From Emticicia sp. BO119 (lineage in GTDB: Bacteria; Bacteroidota; Bacteroidia; Cytophagales; Spirosomataceae), in the NCBI RefSeq assembly GCF_013912375.1, contig NZ_JACETV010000011.1:123715-187714 (forward strand): 64,000 nt of DNA, given 5' to 3'. The notes under the pieces are model-generated. The model was not told where the DNA came from, did not search any database, and saw nothing but the letters and a program-made list of their open reading frames with translations. The position numbers and the translations under genes were made by a program. This document shows, in pieces, positions 1 through 9,202 of this stretch. The number at the start of each line of letters is the position of its first letter. Position 1 is the first letter of the stretch.

Positions 1-667
1 ACATGGAGGGGATACCACCCTTGAACAAACTTATATCTTGCACCATATCGGCGTTGAAGGCTGTGAAAAAACCGAATAGATGAGAGGTATTAAATAGCGG
101 AACGCCATCGAGCAAGACAAGATTCTGGTCAACATTTCCCCCTCTTACGTTAAAGCCTGAAGCTCCTTCACCAACGGTTGAAACGCCGGGCAAAAGCATA
201 ATACTTCTGATAACATCAGCCTCGCCCATCAGATTGGGGAGTTTCTTAAGTGTTTTACCTGAGAGTTTTTCAACCCCCATAAGAGTTCGGTTGACATTTG
301 CATCAGATTTTTCGGCTGTAATGACAACTTCATCTAACAACTTTTCGAGTTTTTCCAGGCTTACTTCAATATTTACATTCTGGTCTAAAACTATTCTATC
401 TGTCTTTATTTTGTAACCGAGCATCCGAATGGTTATCTGATAAGTTTTTGGCGGCAGGTATAAGCCAAAGTAGCCAGAAGAGTCGGTCTGAACACCGATA
501 GTCATACCTGAAAAAAGTATGCTGGCGTTTTCAAGTGGCAGATTCGTACCTGCTTCTTTTACAGTTCCTGCAAAAAGAAAGGTTTTCTTTTGTGCAAAAG
601 CACCTTTATGGATATTTAGTAGCAGGAGTAATAGTAGTGTAAATAAAAGATAGCATTTTTTATTCAT
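1..667 (-). CDS. TonB-dependent receptor, N-terminal part (cut by window edge)
   Basis: Reading the minus strand from an ATG at 667 gives 222 codons with no stop before the window edge. The protein opens with a Lys-rich start and a long Leu-rich hydrophobic stretch ending in GAFAQ, a typical signal peptide. A carboxypeptidase-regulatory-like beta-sandwich follows (about residues 30-110), then a plug domain with the usual landmarks: EVVITAEK, LPGVSTVGEGASGFNVRGG and QNLVLLDGVPLFN. It is an outer-membrane active-transport receptor; the substrate cannot be told because the barrel lies outside the window. An upstream in-frame alternative at 671 hits a stop after three codons, so 667 is the start. 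The family is certain; only the N-terminal part is seen. Confidence 0.9.
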   Translation of the reverse strand, partial: MNKKCYLLFTLLLLLLLNIHKGAFAQKKTFLFAGTVKEAGTNLPLENASILFSGMTIGVQTDSSGYFGLYLPPKTYQITIRMLGYKIKTDRIVLDQNVNIEVSLEKLEKLLDEVVITAEKSDANVNRTLMGVEKLSGKTLKKLPNLMGEADVIRSIMLLPGVSTVGEGASGFNVRGGNVDQNLVLLDGVPLFNTSHLFGFFTAFNADMVQDISLFKGGIPSM

Positions 668-858
668 TCATTCCAAGGTTAAGGGTGTTGGGATAAAAGC
701 AGAAACGTGACAGTTTTAACTGACCTTCTTGTTTGAATAAATAACAGGGAGTTTGTTTTAAGATGTGACGAACTTTATAACCATTTGGTTGGATTAAAAA
801 ATTCACTAATCCTGATGAGCCAAGGGTCTATCAGAGTTAGATTTTGATATAGAATTTA

Positions 859-882
859 GTGGGATTGGTAAGCCAACCCCAC
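859..882 (-). terminator. Hairpin after the VCBS operon
   Basis: A stem of GTGGG-TTGG against CCAA-CCCAC with a 4-nt loop and one internal mismatch lies just past the stop codon of the last gene of the minus-strand operon. It is not followed by a clear U-run, so it may be an mRNA 3' end or only a weak terminator. Confidence 0.3.
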
Positions 883-914
883 CTGATTTTAAGAGCCAGA
901 TATTTAAAAACAAT

Positions 915-3900
915 TTATTTCAATTTCTTAAATATCTGCATTTTTTCGTTATTTCTTAGCACGAAATACAATTGTCCTTTTGGGGTATTAATTACCTTTA
1001 TATCACGTACATCGCCCTCTTGCAAAAAGCCTGTATCGGTTGGTACCAATGCTTTGAAATCTCCTTTGCCATTGCCTTTGAGTATTAACCCGTAAGAGGC
1101 ATCATAACGTGCCTGATACATATTAGCCCCATAGAAGTTGCCACCTATAAGTATATCTAAATTACCGTCGCCGTCTATATCTTCTGTGCGTAGTGTCATG
1201 ATTTTTGATACCTGTGCAAGAATTGGTAGGTGCTTTAATCTGAAGGTTTTATTTCCTAAGTTTTCTATGTAAACCGATTCAAAGGTATTGACTATTTTTT
1301 CTTCAGCATCATCTAATTCTTTTGAATTAAATACCTGTTCAATGGTTTTGCCTGAGAAGTCTTTATAATCAATATATTTTTTGTTAATTATACCCGGAAT
1401 CTGTTTTCCCAATTCGTCTTTCCCATTCACTGGATACCATTTATCACCTCTGCTATAAGCTAAAATATGGTCTATAGCATCATTCTTGTCGAAATCTTTG
1501 GTAAACATTTTCAATTGTCCTCCTGTATGCTTTCTGAACTTTGTGTTGGTGCCCAAGTTACCTATCACGAAATCAATATCACCGTCGTTATCAAAATCTC
1601 CGGAAGTAATACTACTCCAGAATCCGGTGAATTTACCCAAATGATTATCTATCAGTTTGAATTTCCCCTGGTTGTTTTCAAAAGTTTTAACTGGCATCCA
1701 ATCACCTACTACAGTGAGGTCAAGGTCACCATCTTTGTCAATGTCTGTCCAGACTGCATCAGTAACCATACCTGCCTGACGGAGTTCGGGGGCAATATTT
1801 TGAGTTGCATCACTGAACTTTCCTCTGCCATTATTTAACAGTAAGTAAGAGTTAGGCGATTTACCATATTGGTAACTGACCACACGCCCACCTACAAACA
1901 AATCAAGGTCACCATCTTTATCAAAATCGCAGGCACGTACACATGACTTATTGTCGAACATCTGTGGCAAAGCATCCACAGATTTAGTAAAATTGCCTTT
2001 GCCGTCGTTCAGATATAGTCGGTCGAATTGTTCAACCATTTTATCATAAAATTCATTTCCTCCGCTTACGACGTACAAATCTAAATCTTTGTCGCCATCG
2101 GCATCAAAGAATAATGCGTCTACATCTTCTAATAAAGAATCTGGTGCAAAAGCAGTTTGTTCACTTTTAGTAAAGCCGTTTGCTTTTTGCATGTATAGCT
2201 CTCCTGTCTGATATTTAGCCCCTCCCACATAAAAATCTTCGAGTCCATCACCATTTACATCGCCAACAGCCATTTTTGGCCCCTCTGTAGATACTTTAAA
2301 AGGAATCAGTAATTCACGGGTGAAATCAAAATAGACATTTTCTTTATGAATAAACGGGATATTTCCGGCAGTCGTAATATTTTCAAATAATGGTTTTTGC
2401 GACATTTCGAACGGATAAGTACTTCCATCTGCCTTAGCACGAGTCTGGTCTAATGTAATTGTTTTATTGATGGCAGGATTGGTAATTACTTCCATTTTCC
2501 GATCTTCCCATATCACAATCAATGAATCTATTTCAGGAATTTTTCCAATGCCGAAAATTAGAGATGGCTCAACTGAGCTCATAAAACCACGGGTGGGTAT
2601 GAGTTGCAGGAGTTGCTCGCCCTCACTTGTTTTTAAGATTACTTTAGCACCTATTCCATACGTATTTTTATTATTACCTTTTAGTTTTATTTTAATGTAG
2701 TTATTACCTATTGTCTCTCTGCTTTGATTGATATAAATTCCGGCGGCATCGTTGAGATTGTTTGTAATCAAATCCAGGTCTCCGTCATTATCTAAATCTG
2801 CATAGGCACTGCCATTAGAAACATTTGCTTCTTCAAATCCCCAATCAATGGATTTATCCTGAAATTGTAATCCTTTTGTGCCTCTGTACAGGTAATTGTG
2901 CCACTTACCGCTCGGCATTTTATCAATAGCCTGCTGGTCGAGCTCATGAGAGGTTGGAAGATTATAATGGAGAGAGTCGCTGGCAATGAATTTCAGATAA
3001 TCCAGATCATTAGGTCTTCTGAGAATACCATTGGTAATAAAAATATCCTTAATTCCATCACCGTCATAATCAGCCATCAGCGGACTCCAACTCCAATCAG
3101 TGGCGGCTACACCAGACATGGGAGCAACATCACTGAAACGCTTACCACTCATGCTTAATTGCAGACAATTACGGCTATATTGATTAAAGTAACCGAATTG
3201 TAGTTTATACAGATAAATATCTAATGGGTCTTCGCCTACTGATGATTTTTCTACTTTTTCATCTTCCGGATACATATCTAAGGTCATGATATCCTGAAAA
3301 CCGTCATTATTAATGTCGGCTACATCAGAACCCATTGAAAAACGGCTCAGGTGTGTGAAGTGTTCTTTTACAGCTTCTTTAAATGTACCGTTTTTCTGGT
3401 TGATATAGTAGTAATCGTCTTCATGGAAATCGTTGCTTACATAAATATCTAACCAGCCATCGTTGTCAATGTCAGCCACTGATAAACCTAATCCATAACC
3501 CATTGCTGCCTGATAGATTCCCGCTTCTTTGCTTACATCGGTAAACTTGCCGTTATCGTTACGATAGAGGTAATCTCCTGCCTCGTTGTCTTTTAGCATA
3601 CGTGTATTGACACGGTCATACGAGCGGGTGTTATGCACGGCATGGTTGAGCAGGTAACAGTCAAGGTCTCCGTCTTTATCATAATCGAAGAAAGCGGCCT
3701 GAGTAGAAAAGCCTGTGAAGTCCAGTCCATATTCGCTGGCTTTTTCTGTGAAAGTAAGGTCTCCGTTATTAATATATAGCTCATTAGAGCCTTCTAAGCC
3801 TTTATAGTTGGCAACCGCACATACATAAATATCTAACAGCCCATCTCCATTGACATCGGCCATTGTTACACCTGTTTTCCAGTCAGAAAAACCCCCGATT

Positions 3901-4244
3901 CCGGCTTTTTCTGAAATATCCTCAAATTCAACCGGGCTGTCTTTGGTTTTACCTTTATTTATGTAGAGTTTATTTTTGCCCTGGTTCGATACAAAAAAGA
4001 GGTCAGTCAGGCCGTCGTTATTAATATCACCTGCTGCTACACCACCACCATTGTAGAAATACAAATAATCTAAAATATTGAAATCTTTGGTTTCGGTGAT
4101 GTTGTTAGCAAAATCGACTTTACTTTGACTCGGTGATAGTTTGTTGAAGAGCCTTATGTCTTCGTTTTCCTTCGATTTCGTGCAAGCACTAAAAATTACG
4201 ACTGGTAGACTGACTATACTTATAAACTTGACTATTGACTTCAT
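915..4244 (-). CDS. FG-GAP/VCBS-repeat lipoprotein with ASPIC/UnbV domain (copy 2)
   Basis: 1,109 aa. The N-terminus is a lipoprotein signal peptide (hydrophobic stretch then VIFSAC), so the mature protein is lipid-anchored, probably at the cell surface. The body has many Ca-binding VCBS/FG-GAP repeats of the type DINNDGLTDLF, DVNGDGLLDIY and DYDKDGDLDCY, which form beta-propeller blades. An ASPIC/UnbV module lies between the two propeller halves (about residues 520-610, with GIGAKVIL and the GFMSS..PSLIFGIG stretch). Such proteins are common beside SusC/SusD pairs in Cytophagales, but their ligand is not established. The start codon overlaps the stop of the upstream paralog by 4 bp (ATGA), indicating translational coupling. 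It is diverged from that paralog along its whole length, so this is an old tandem duplication. Function beyond surface binding is inference. Confidence 0.9.
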   Translation of the reverse strand: MKSIVKFISIVSLPVVIFSACTKSKENEDIRLFNKLSPSQSKVDFANNITETKDFNILDYLYFYNGGGVAAGDINNDGLTDLFFVSNQGKNKLYINKGKTKDSPVEFEDISEKAGIGGFSDWKTGVTMADVNGDGLLDIYVCAVANYKGLEGSNELYINNGDLTFTEKASEYGLDFTGFSTQAAFFDYDKDGDLDCYLLNHAVHNTRSYDRVNTRMLKDNEAGDYLYRNDNGKFTDVSKEAGIYQAAMGYGLGLSVADIDNDGWLDIYVSNDFHEDDYYYINQKNGTFKEAVKEHFTHLSRFSMGSDVADINNDGFQDIMTLDMYPEDEKVEKSSVGEDPLDIYLYKLQFGYFNQYSRNCLQLSMSGKRFSDVAPMSGVAATDWSWSPLMADYDGDGIKDIFITNGILRRPNDLDYLKFIASDSLHYNLPTSHELDQQAIDKMPSGKWHNYLYRGTKGLQFQDKSIDWGFEEANVSNGSAYADLDNDGDLDLITNNLNDAAGIYINQSRETIGNNYIKIKLKGNNKNTYGIGAKVILKTSEGEQLLQLIPTRGFMSSVEPSLIFGIGKIPEIDSLIVIWEDRKMEVITNPAINKTITLDQTRAKADGSTYPFEMSQKPLFENITTAGNIPFIHKENVYFDFTRELLIPFKVSTEGPKMAVGDVNGDGLEDFYVGGAKYQTGELYMQKANGFTKSEQTAFAPDSLLEDVDALFFDADGDKDLDLYVVSGGNEFYDKMVEQFDRLYLNDGKGNFTKSVDALPQMFDNKSCVRACDFDKDGDLDLFVGGRVVSYQYGKSPNSYLLLNNGRGKFSDATQNIAPELRQAGMVTDAVWTDIDKDGDLDLTVVGDWMPVKTFENNQGKFKLIDNHLGKFTGFWSSITSGDFDNDGDIDFVIGNLGTNTKFRKHTGGQLKMFTKDFDKNDAIDHILAYSRGDKWYPVNGKDELGKQIPGIINKKYIDYKDFSGKTIEQVFNSKELDDAEEKIVNTFESVYIENLGNKTFRLKHLPILAQVSKIMTLRTEDIDGDGNLDILIGGNFYGANMYQARYDASYGLILKGNGKGDFKALVPTDTGFLQEGDVRDIKVINTPKGQLYFVLRNNEKMQIFKKLK

Positions 4245-7200
4245 TTTTTCTGTTTTTTAAAACTGAATACCTGCGCTTTATCATTATTCTTTGCCAATAC
4301 AAGCATTTCTTCAGTTATATCAGGGTTGTGTACCATTGTTTTTACTTTATACATTTTTCGTACCTGACCCAGGGTTTTGAATCCTGAATTATCAGGTGTG
4401 ATGGATTTAAACGTTCCTTTACCTTTTCCTTCCAGTAAGAGTCCGTAATTGGCATCAAAACGCCCCCACTCAGGTAGCACATCAAAGAAGTTTCCTGCTA
4501 AAATAATATCCAATATACCATCATTATTGAAATCGCCTGTTTCTATGGCATAAACAGGTGACAATTGTGCTTGCATTGGCAAGGCTTGTAACGAGAAATT
4601 ACCCTTGCCGTCGTTGATCAGAAATGAGGTCTGAGTATTAGTGATTTTTTTACGTATTCCATCTTTCATCTGTTCGGCAGTAAAAATCTGATCGATTGAT
4701 TTATTGGCATAATCGGTATATTTGATGAATTTCTTTTTAATCATTGGCAATGCTCTTTGCAACTCACCTTTCAGAACCATCGGGTAAGTGGTGCCATCTT
4801 CCGTTACACATGAAATAATCTGCTCGATCGTGCCATTTCTATCAAAATCATTGACATCTAAGTAGGCAGGATATTCTATTGAGGCCTTTAGTTTGGCATT
4901 TTCGCCCAAATTGCCTGCTATGAAATCTATATCTCCATCACCATCAATGTCGGCTGGTTTCAGGCAGTTCCATATACCCTCTGAATCTTTGATGGTTTCT
5001 TTCAGGGTTAAGGTACGGCCTCTATCATTTTTAAAGATTGCAATGCCACCCCAGTCTTGCGTAACAACCAGATCAATGAAACCATCTTTATCAATATCTA
5101 CCCATTCAGCATCTGTTACCATACCTAATTCATTGATTTGAGGCATATAACGTTTCGATTGATTTTTAAACCCTCCGGTGCCATCGTTTATATAAAGATT
5201 GCTGGCTGGGCTCAAACCATATTTGCCCGGAATCATACGTGAACCAACAAACAAGTCCAGGTCTCCGTCTTTATCAAAATCGTCGGCGGCGACACAAGAA
5301 CCGTTTTCATTAATAGGGGGGAAGCGCAGGTCTCTTTTAAAATTACCTTTACCATCATTCAGGTAGAGTAAATCGTGGAGTTCTGGTGAGTTTATTTCAA
5401 ACTCATTGCTACCTGTTACCACAAACAGATCGAGTGCGCCATCTTTATTGGCATCAAAGAATAAAGCATCGACGTTTTCGGTGGTTCCATCAAAAGCAAA
5501 ATCCGGTTGATTGGATTCCAGAAACTGGCCATTTTTTTGTTGAATGTATAGTTTTTTGGGTTGTCCTGTGGCACCACCAAAGTATAAATCGTCTAAACCG
5601 TCGCCATTTACATCGCCTACCGCAAAAGCGGGACCTTGAGTAGAATATTTCTGTTTAAGCAAGACATCACGGTCATAATCCACAAAATTGCTTTCCTGGT
5701 GGGTATAATTGAGGGTATTGCTGGTGATATCTTTAAATAGAAATTGTTTTACAGGTTGGGTACTATGAAACACCTGATTGGCATTTTTGTAATTTAAGGT
5801 AAGGCTTATATCTATTTTGGGCTTTTTGATAACTTCCATTTTATCATCAGGCCAAACAATTTTCAGAGAGTCGATATCAGGGTTATTTCCTAAACCAAAT
5901 ATTATCTGGTGGTCGCTTGATGACTGGAAACCTCTGTTAGGCATTTGTTGCAAAACTTTTTTGTCACCTTGTTGGTAGACAGTCAGCGTAGCCCCGATAC
6001 CATTCAGATTTTTGGCAGTGCCTTTCAGATGAATGCGCAAAAAGTGATTTTTGTTTACCTCATTTGTTTTGTTTTTATAGACCGACAGAGGAGCATTTAC
6101 ATTGTTTACGACCAGATCTAAATCTCCATCATTATCTAAATCTCCGTAAGCAGCTCCATTTGAGAACCCGGGTCCTTCTAAACCCCATGCTTTAGTGGTG
6201 TTGGTAAACTGTACATTGCCATTGTTTTTATAAGCATAGTTGGGAACAGGAACGGAGGAGATTTTATCTGTAAACTCTTTATAATCGAATTTCTTTCCTT
6301 CCAGCATCTGTTGCATAGTGTTACGATCGCCTAAAAACTCTACGAAATCCTGGTCGGTGAGGTCTTTGGCAATGCCATTTGCCACGAATATATCTTTTAG
6401 TCCATCATTATCCATATCAAAAATCAAGGCTCCCCAACTCCAGTCGGTGGCGTGTACGCCCGAAAACTCACCTATTTCGCTGAATGTGCCATCACCATTA
6501 TTCAGATGCAACATATTGCGCATATACTGATGCCAGAAACCACGTTTCTGTTTCATTTCCGACAGATTATAGCTTTCAAAAACACTGGTAGTTTTTAAGC
6601 GTCTGTCGTCGGCAGGCAACATATCTGTTACGAAAATATCCAGGTTGCCATCGTTATTTATATCGGCAATATCAGCCCCCATAGAACTAAGGCTGATGTG
6701 CGCCATTTGATTTTCTAAATCTTCTTTGAATGTACCGTCTTTCTGATTGATATAGAGGTAATCACGCTCGTAGAAATCATTAGAAATGTAAATATCCAAC
6801 CAATTATCATTATTTACATCTCCAATGGTGATACCTAATCCAAAACCAATCAGACTTCCATAAATACCTGCCTTCTCACTTACATCAGTAAATTTCAGAC
6901 TCCCCTGCTCACTGTCGTTTCTGAATAATTTATGCCCGCCTAATTTATCACGCTCATTGCGGAGGTTCATGTAGCCTAACCTGTCAATCGGAGTGAAGCT
7001 ATTGTTGAGCAGGTACATATCTAAATCGCCATCACGGTCATAATCAAAAAAAGCAGCGTGTGTAGAGAACCCTCCATCTTCCAGACCTACTTCTTTGGCC
7101 ATTTCCTTAAATGTCGGAATGCCGTTCTGTCCGACACCCTGATTCATATATAACTGATTACCACGTTGATCCTGGCTACCCGAATTACACACATATATAT

Positions 7201-7588
7201 CTAATAGGCCATCGCCGTTGACATCGGCAAATGTAACGCCAGTTGACCAGAATTTTTTACCTGTAATACCAGCCTTTATTGATACATCGTCAAACTGGAA
7301 TGATTTACCATTTTTTACTCCCTTATTGAGATAAAGTTTATTGTCTTCAAAGTTTGAAGTAACAAAAATATCCGAGAACCCGTCGTTATTTACATCACCG
7401 ATCGCTACCCCTCCGCCGTTGTAGAAATTCCGGTAATTGAAAATATTAAATTCTTTTTTTTCTAAGCTCCTGTTTACAAAATCGATTCCTGTTTCAGTGG
7501 CCGGGAGGGACTCAAACAGTGTATCTTCTTTCTTGCTACAAGAGAAGAGGAAAAAAGAACAAAGGATAATTAAAAGTATTTTTTTCAT
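4241..7588 (-). CDS. FG-GAP/VCBS-repeat lipoprotein with ASPIC/UnbV domain (copy 1)
   Basis: 1,115 aa, with the same architecture as the gene after it. There is a lipoprotein signal (LLIILCSFFLFSC), an N-terminal propeller of VCBS/FG-GAP repeats (DVNNDGFSDIF, DVNGDGLLDIY, DYDRDGDLDMY and others), a central ASPIC/UnbV module (GIGATLTV, GFQSSSDHQIIFGLG), then a second set of repeats to the C-terminus. It is the third gene of a SusC-SusD-VCBS-VCBS operon, and a hairpin separates it from susD. The Asp-rich loops are expected to bind calcium. I infer a role in capturing or presenting the substrate imported by the SusC/SusD pair. No catalytic residues are recognisable and no glycoside hydrolase or peptidase is encoded in this operon. 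Confidence 0.9.
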   Translation of the reverse strand: MKKILLIILCSFFLFSCSKKEDTLFESLPATETGIDFVNRSLEKKEFNIFNYRNFYNGGGVAIGDVNNDGFSDIFVTSNFEDNKLYLNKGVKNGKSFQFDDVSIKAGITGKKFWSTGVTFADVNGDGLLDIYVCNSGSQDQRGNQLYMNQGVGQNGIPTFKEMAKEVGLEDGGFSTHAAFFDYDRDGDLDMYLLNNSFTPIDRLGYMNLRNERDKLGGHKLFRNDSEQGSLKFTDVSEKAGIYGSLIGFGLGITIGDVNNDNWLDIYISNDFYERDYLYINQKDGTFKEDLENQMAHISLSSMGADIADINNDGNLDIFVTDMLPADDRRLKTTSVFESYNLSEMKQKRGFWHQYMRNMLHLNNGDGTFSEIGEFSGVHATDWSWGALIFDMDNDGLKDIFVANGIAKDLTDQDFVEFLGDRNTMQQMLEGKKFDYKEFTDKISSVPVPNYAYKNNGNVQFTNTTKAWGLEGPGFSNGAAYGDLDNDGDLDLVVNNVNAPLSVYKNKTNEVNKNHFLRIHLKGTAKNLNGIGATLTVYQQGDKKVLQQMPNRGFQSSSDHQIIFGLGNNPDIDSLKIVWPDDKMEVIKKPKIDISLTLNYKNANQVFHSTQPVKQFLFKDITSNTLNYTHQESNFVDYDRDVLLKQKYSTQGPAFAVGDVNGDGLDDLYFGGATGQPKKLYIQQKNGQFLESNQPDFAFDGTTENVDALFFDANKDGALDLFVVTGSNEFEINSPELHDLLYLNDGKGNFKRDLRFPPINENGSCVAADDFDKDGDLDLFVGSRMIPGKYGLSPASNLYINDGTGGFKNQSKRYMPQINELGMVTDAEWVDIDKDGFIDLVVTQDWGGIAIFKNDRGRTLTLKETIKDSEGIWNCLKPADIDGDGDIDFIAGNLGENAKLKASIEYPAYLDVNDFDRNGTIEQIISCVTEDGTTYPMVLKGELQRALPMIKKKFIKYTDYANKSIDQIFTAEQMKDGIRKKITNTQTSFLINDGKGNFSLQALPMQAQLSPVYAIETGDFNNDGILDIILAGNFFDVLPEWGRFDANYGLLLEGKGKGTFKSITPDNSGFKTLGQVRKMYKVKTMVHNPDITEEMLVLAKNNDKAQVFSFKKQKK

Positions 7589-7633
7589 TGGTATAGGTTA
7601 AATGCCGGTTACTTGGCCTACCGACTGTAAAAT

Positions 7634-7665
7634 AAAAAGGCAGACCACACCTGATCTGCCTTTTT
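7634..7665 (-). terminator. Intra-operon hairpin between susD and the VCBS genes
   Basis: A perfect 11-bp stem (AAAAAGGCAGA with TCTGCCTTTTT) and a 10-nt loop lie just after the susD stop codon and before the first VCBS gene. The U-rich arm works as an intrinsic terminator on either strand. As the downstream genes are co-directional, it may let only part of the transcription through, giving high SusCD and lower lipoprotein levels. Confidence 0.7.
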
Positions 7666-7680
7666 GAAACTCATATAGTA

Positions 7681-9162
7681 TTAGTACCCAGGATTTTGTT
7701 TCAATAATGGGTTTGCATCAATACGAGGTTGAGGAATTGGGAATAATTCTCTATTTTTATCCAGATTCTTCATGAATTTCCTTTCCTTCGTGAAAGTACC
7801 AAAACGAATCATATCATTACGTCTCCAGCCTTCCCATGCAAATTCACGACCTCTTTCTGCTAAGATGTCAGCATCCGTTAAAGTAGCAAGAGGAGCGATA
7901 CCAGATCTTGTTCTGATGGTATTTACACCATCTAAAGCTTCTGCATTTTTACCTAATCTGAAAGCGGCTTCTGCTTTTACAAGGATAGCGTCCGCCAAAC
8001 GGAACACTACTAAGTCGTTGCTTTGGTCGCCGTTAGGGTTATTTCTCTGTATCTCATATTTTTGAGAACGAGCACCTGCTACCTGGAACTCAGGATCAGC
8101 ATCGGTCATCTGGTCTTTGTTGAAATCTGTAATGAATGCCAAAGGTTGTTCTTTTGCATCTTTTAAAGGAGTACCATCTGCTGCATATTGTTGGCCTGTC
8201 AACCACATTTTGATACGGGCATCTTTAGAATCAAAAGAGTTATAGAATTCTGCCAGTGTACAGAAACCATTCCAAGGCGCATTACCTAAGTTGTAAGTAC
8301 GTTGGTTAGCATAGTGTAATGTTCTCATCTGGAAGTTCATACCACCTGCTTTGAAGTTGTCATAAGGTACAGCCCAGATATTTTCTGCTGAACCCTGGTT
8401 CTGAACTACAAAGTTGTCAAGGGTATTAGCTGATAAACTATAACCGTTAGCTGAATTGATAACTTTATTAATAGTATCATAAGCCTTTTGCCATTCAGGA
8501 GCACCTTTGTACACACCTGCATTCAGATATAATTTTGCTAAAAGCATATTAGCTACATCCTGATTCATACGGCTATATACCTTTCCTGCGTTCAGGTTTG
8601 GAATGACAGCGTTTAATTCAGACTCGATAAATGCGTATACTTCTGCACGTGTTTTTGTTCCTGCGTTTGAAGCAGCATCAGTTACGATAGGTACATTTCC
8701 AAATAAATCAATGGCCATGAAGTAATAAAAAGCACGGATAGCACGAAGTTCATCAACCGCTTTCTGATTACTTTTTACTACAACCATTAATTGGTTTACT
8801 TGTGATATATTACCGAAGATAAAACCCCAAACTCCATTAATTGGGCCATGTTGAGAAGTCCAGGTATGGCGAGAATACGCTAACCAGTCGCCGTTATCGT
8901 ACCAGTCACCACCACGAGTAGGAACAATCAACTCATCAGTTGTAGCTTCACTTGGGTTAAACCAGTTGTCAGTCATTCCTCTTAAACCACCATAGGCGGG
9001 TCCTAATACTGCAGCAATCTGGTCGTCAGTTTTAGGGAAATTACCATCATCAAGGATAGAGCTGTAAACAGGCTCTGTTAGGTCAGTACATGACTGCAAG
9101 CTGATTAGACCTAAGCTAAGGGCTGATACAGAAAGTACTTTTATAAGATTTTTTCTTTTCAT
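7681..9162 (-). CDS. SusD/RagB family outer-membrane nutrient-binding lipoprotein
   Basis: 493 aa. The signal sequence ends in a lipobox (LGLISLQSC), giving a surface lipoprotein. The body is the alpha-helical TPR-like SusD fold. Recognisable parts are the N-terminal region with Trp-rich segments, the family-typical stretch RAIRAFYYFMAIDLFGNVPI, and a C-terminal SusD domain with RLADAILVKAEAAFRLG and the R-GREFAWEGWRRNDMIRFG block. SusD caps the SusC channel and delivers substrate to it. The gene starts 40 bp after the SusC stop in the same direction. Substrate unknown; there is no adjacent degradative enzyme or dedicated regulator. The family call is firm. Confidence 0.96.
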   Translation of the reverse strand: MKRKNLIKVLSVSALSLGLISLQSCTDLTEPVYSSILDDGNFPKTDDQIAAVLGPAYGGLRGMTDNWFNPSEATTDELIVPTRGGDWYDNGDWLAYSRHTWTSQHGPINGVWGFIFGNISQVNQLMVVVKSNQKAVDELRAIRAFYYFMAIDLFGNVPIVTDAASNAGTKTRAEVYAFIESELNAVIPNLNAGKVYSRMNQDVANMLLAKLYLNAGVYKGAPEWQKAYDTINKVINSANGYSLSANTLDNFVVQNQGSAENIWAVPYDNFKAGGMNFQMRTLHYANQRTYNLGNAPWNGFCTLAEFYNSFDSKDARIKMWLTGQQYAADGTPLKDAKEQPLAFITDFNKDQMTDADPEFQVAGARSQKYEIQRNNPNGDQSNDLVVFRLADAILVKAEAAFRLGKNAEALDGVNTIRTRSGIAPLATLTDADILAERGREFAWEGWRRNDMIRFGTFTKERKFMKNLDKNRELFPIPQPRIDANPLLKQNPGY

Positions 9163-9202
9163 TTTATTGATAGTTTTAATCAGTCTTTGTATATACGATT
9201 AT

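Noticed and set aside
1467..1838. 123-codon plus-strand frame opposite the VCBS gene
   Set aside because: It is the reverse of Asp-rich repeats; the minus-strand gene is continuous and domain-supported.
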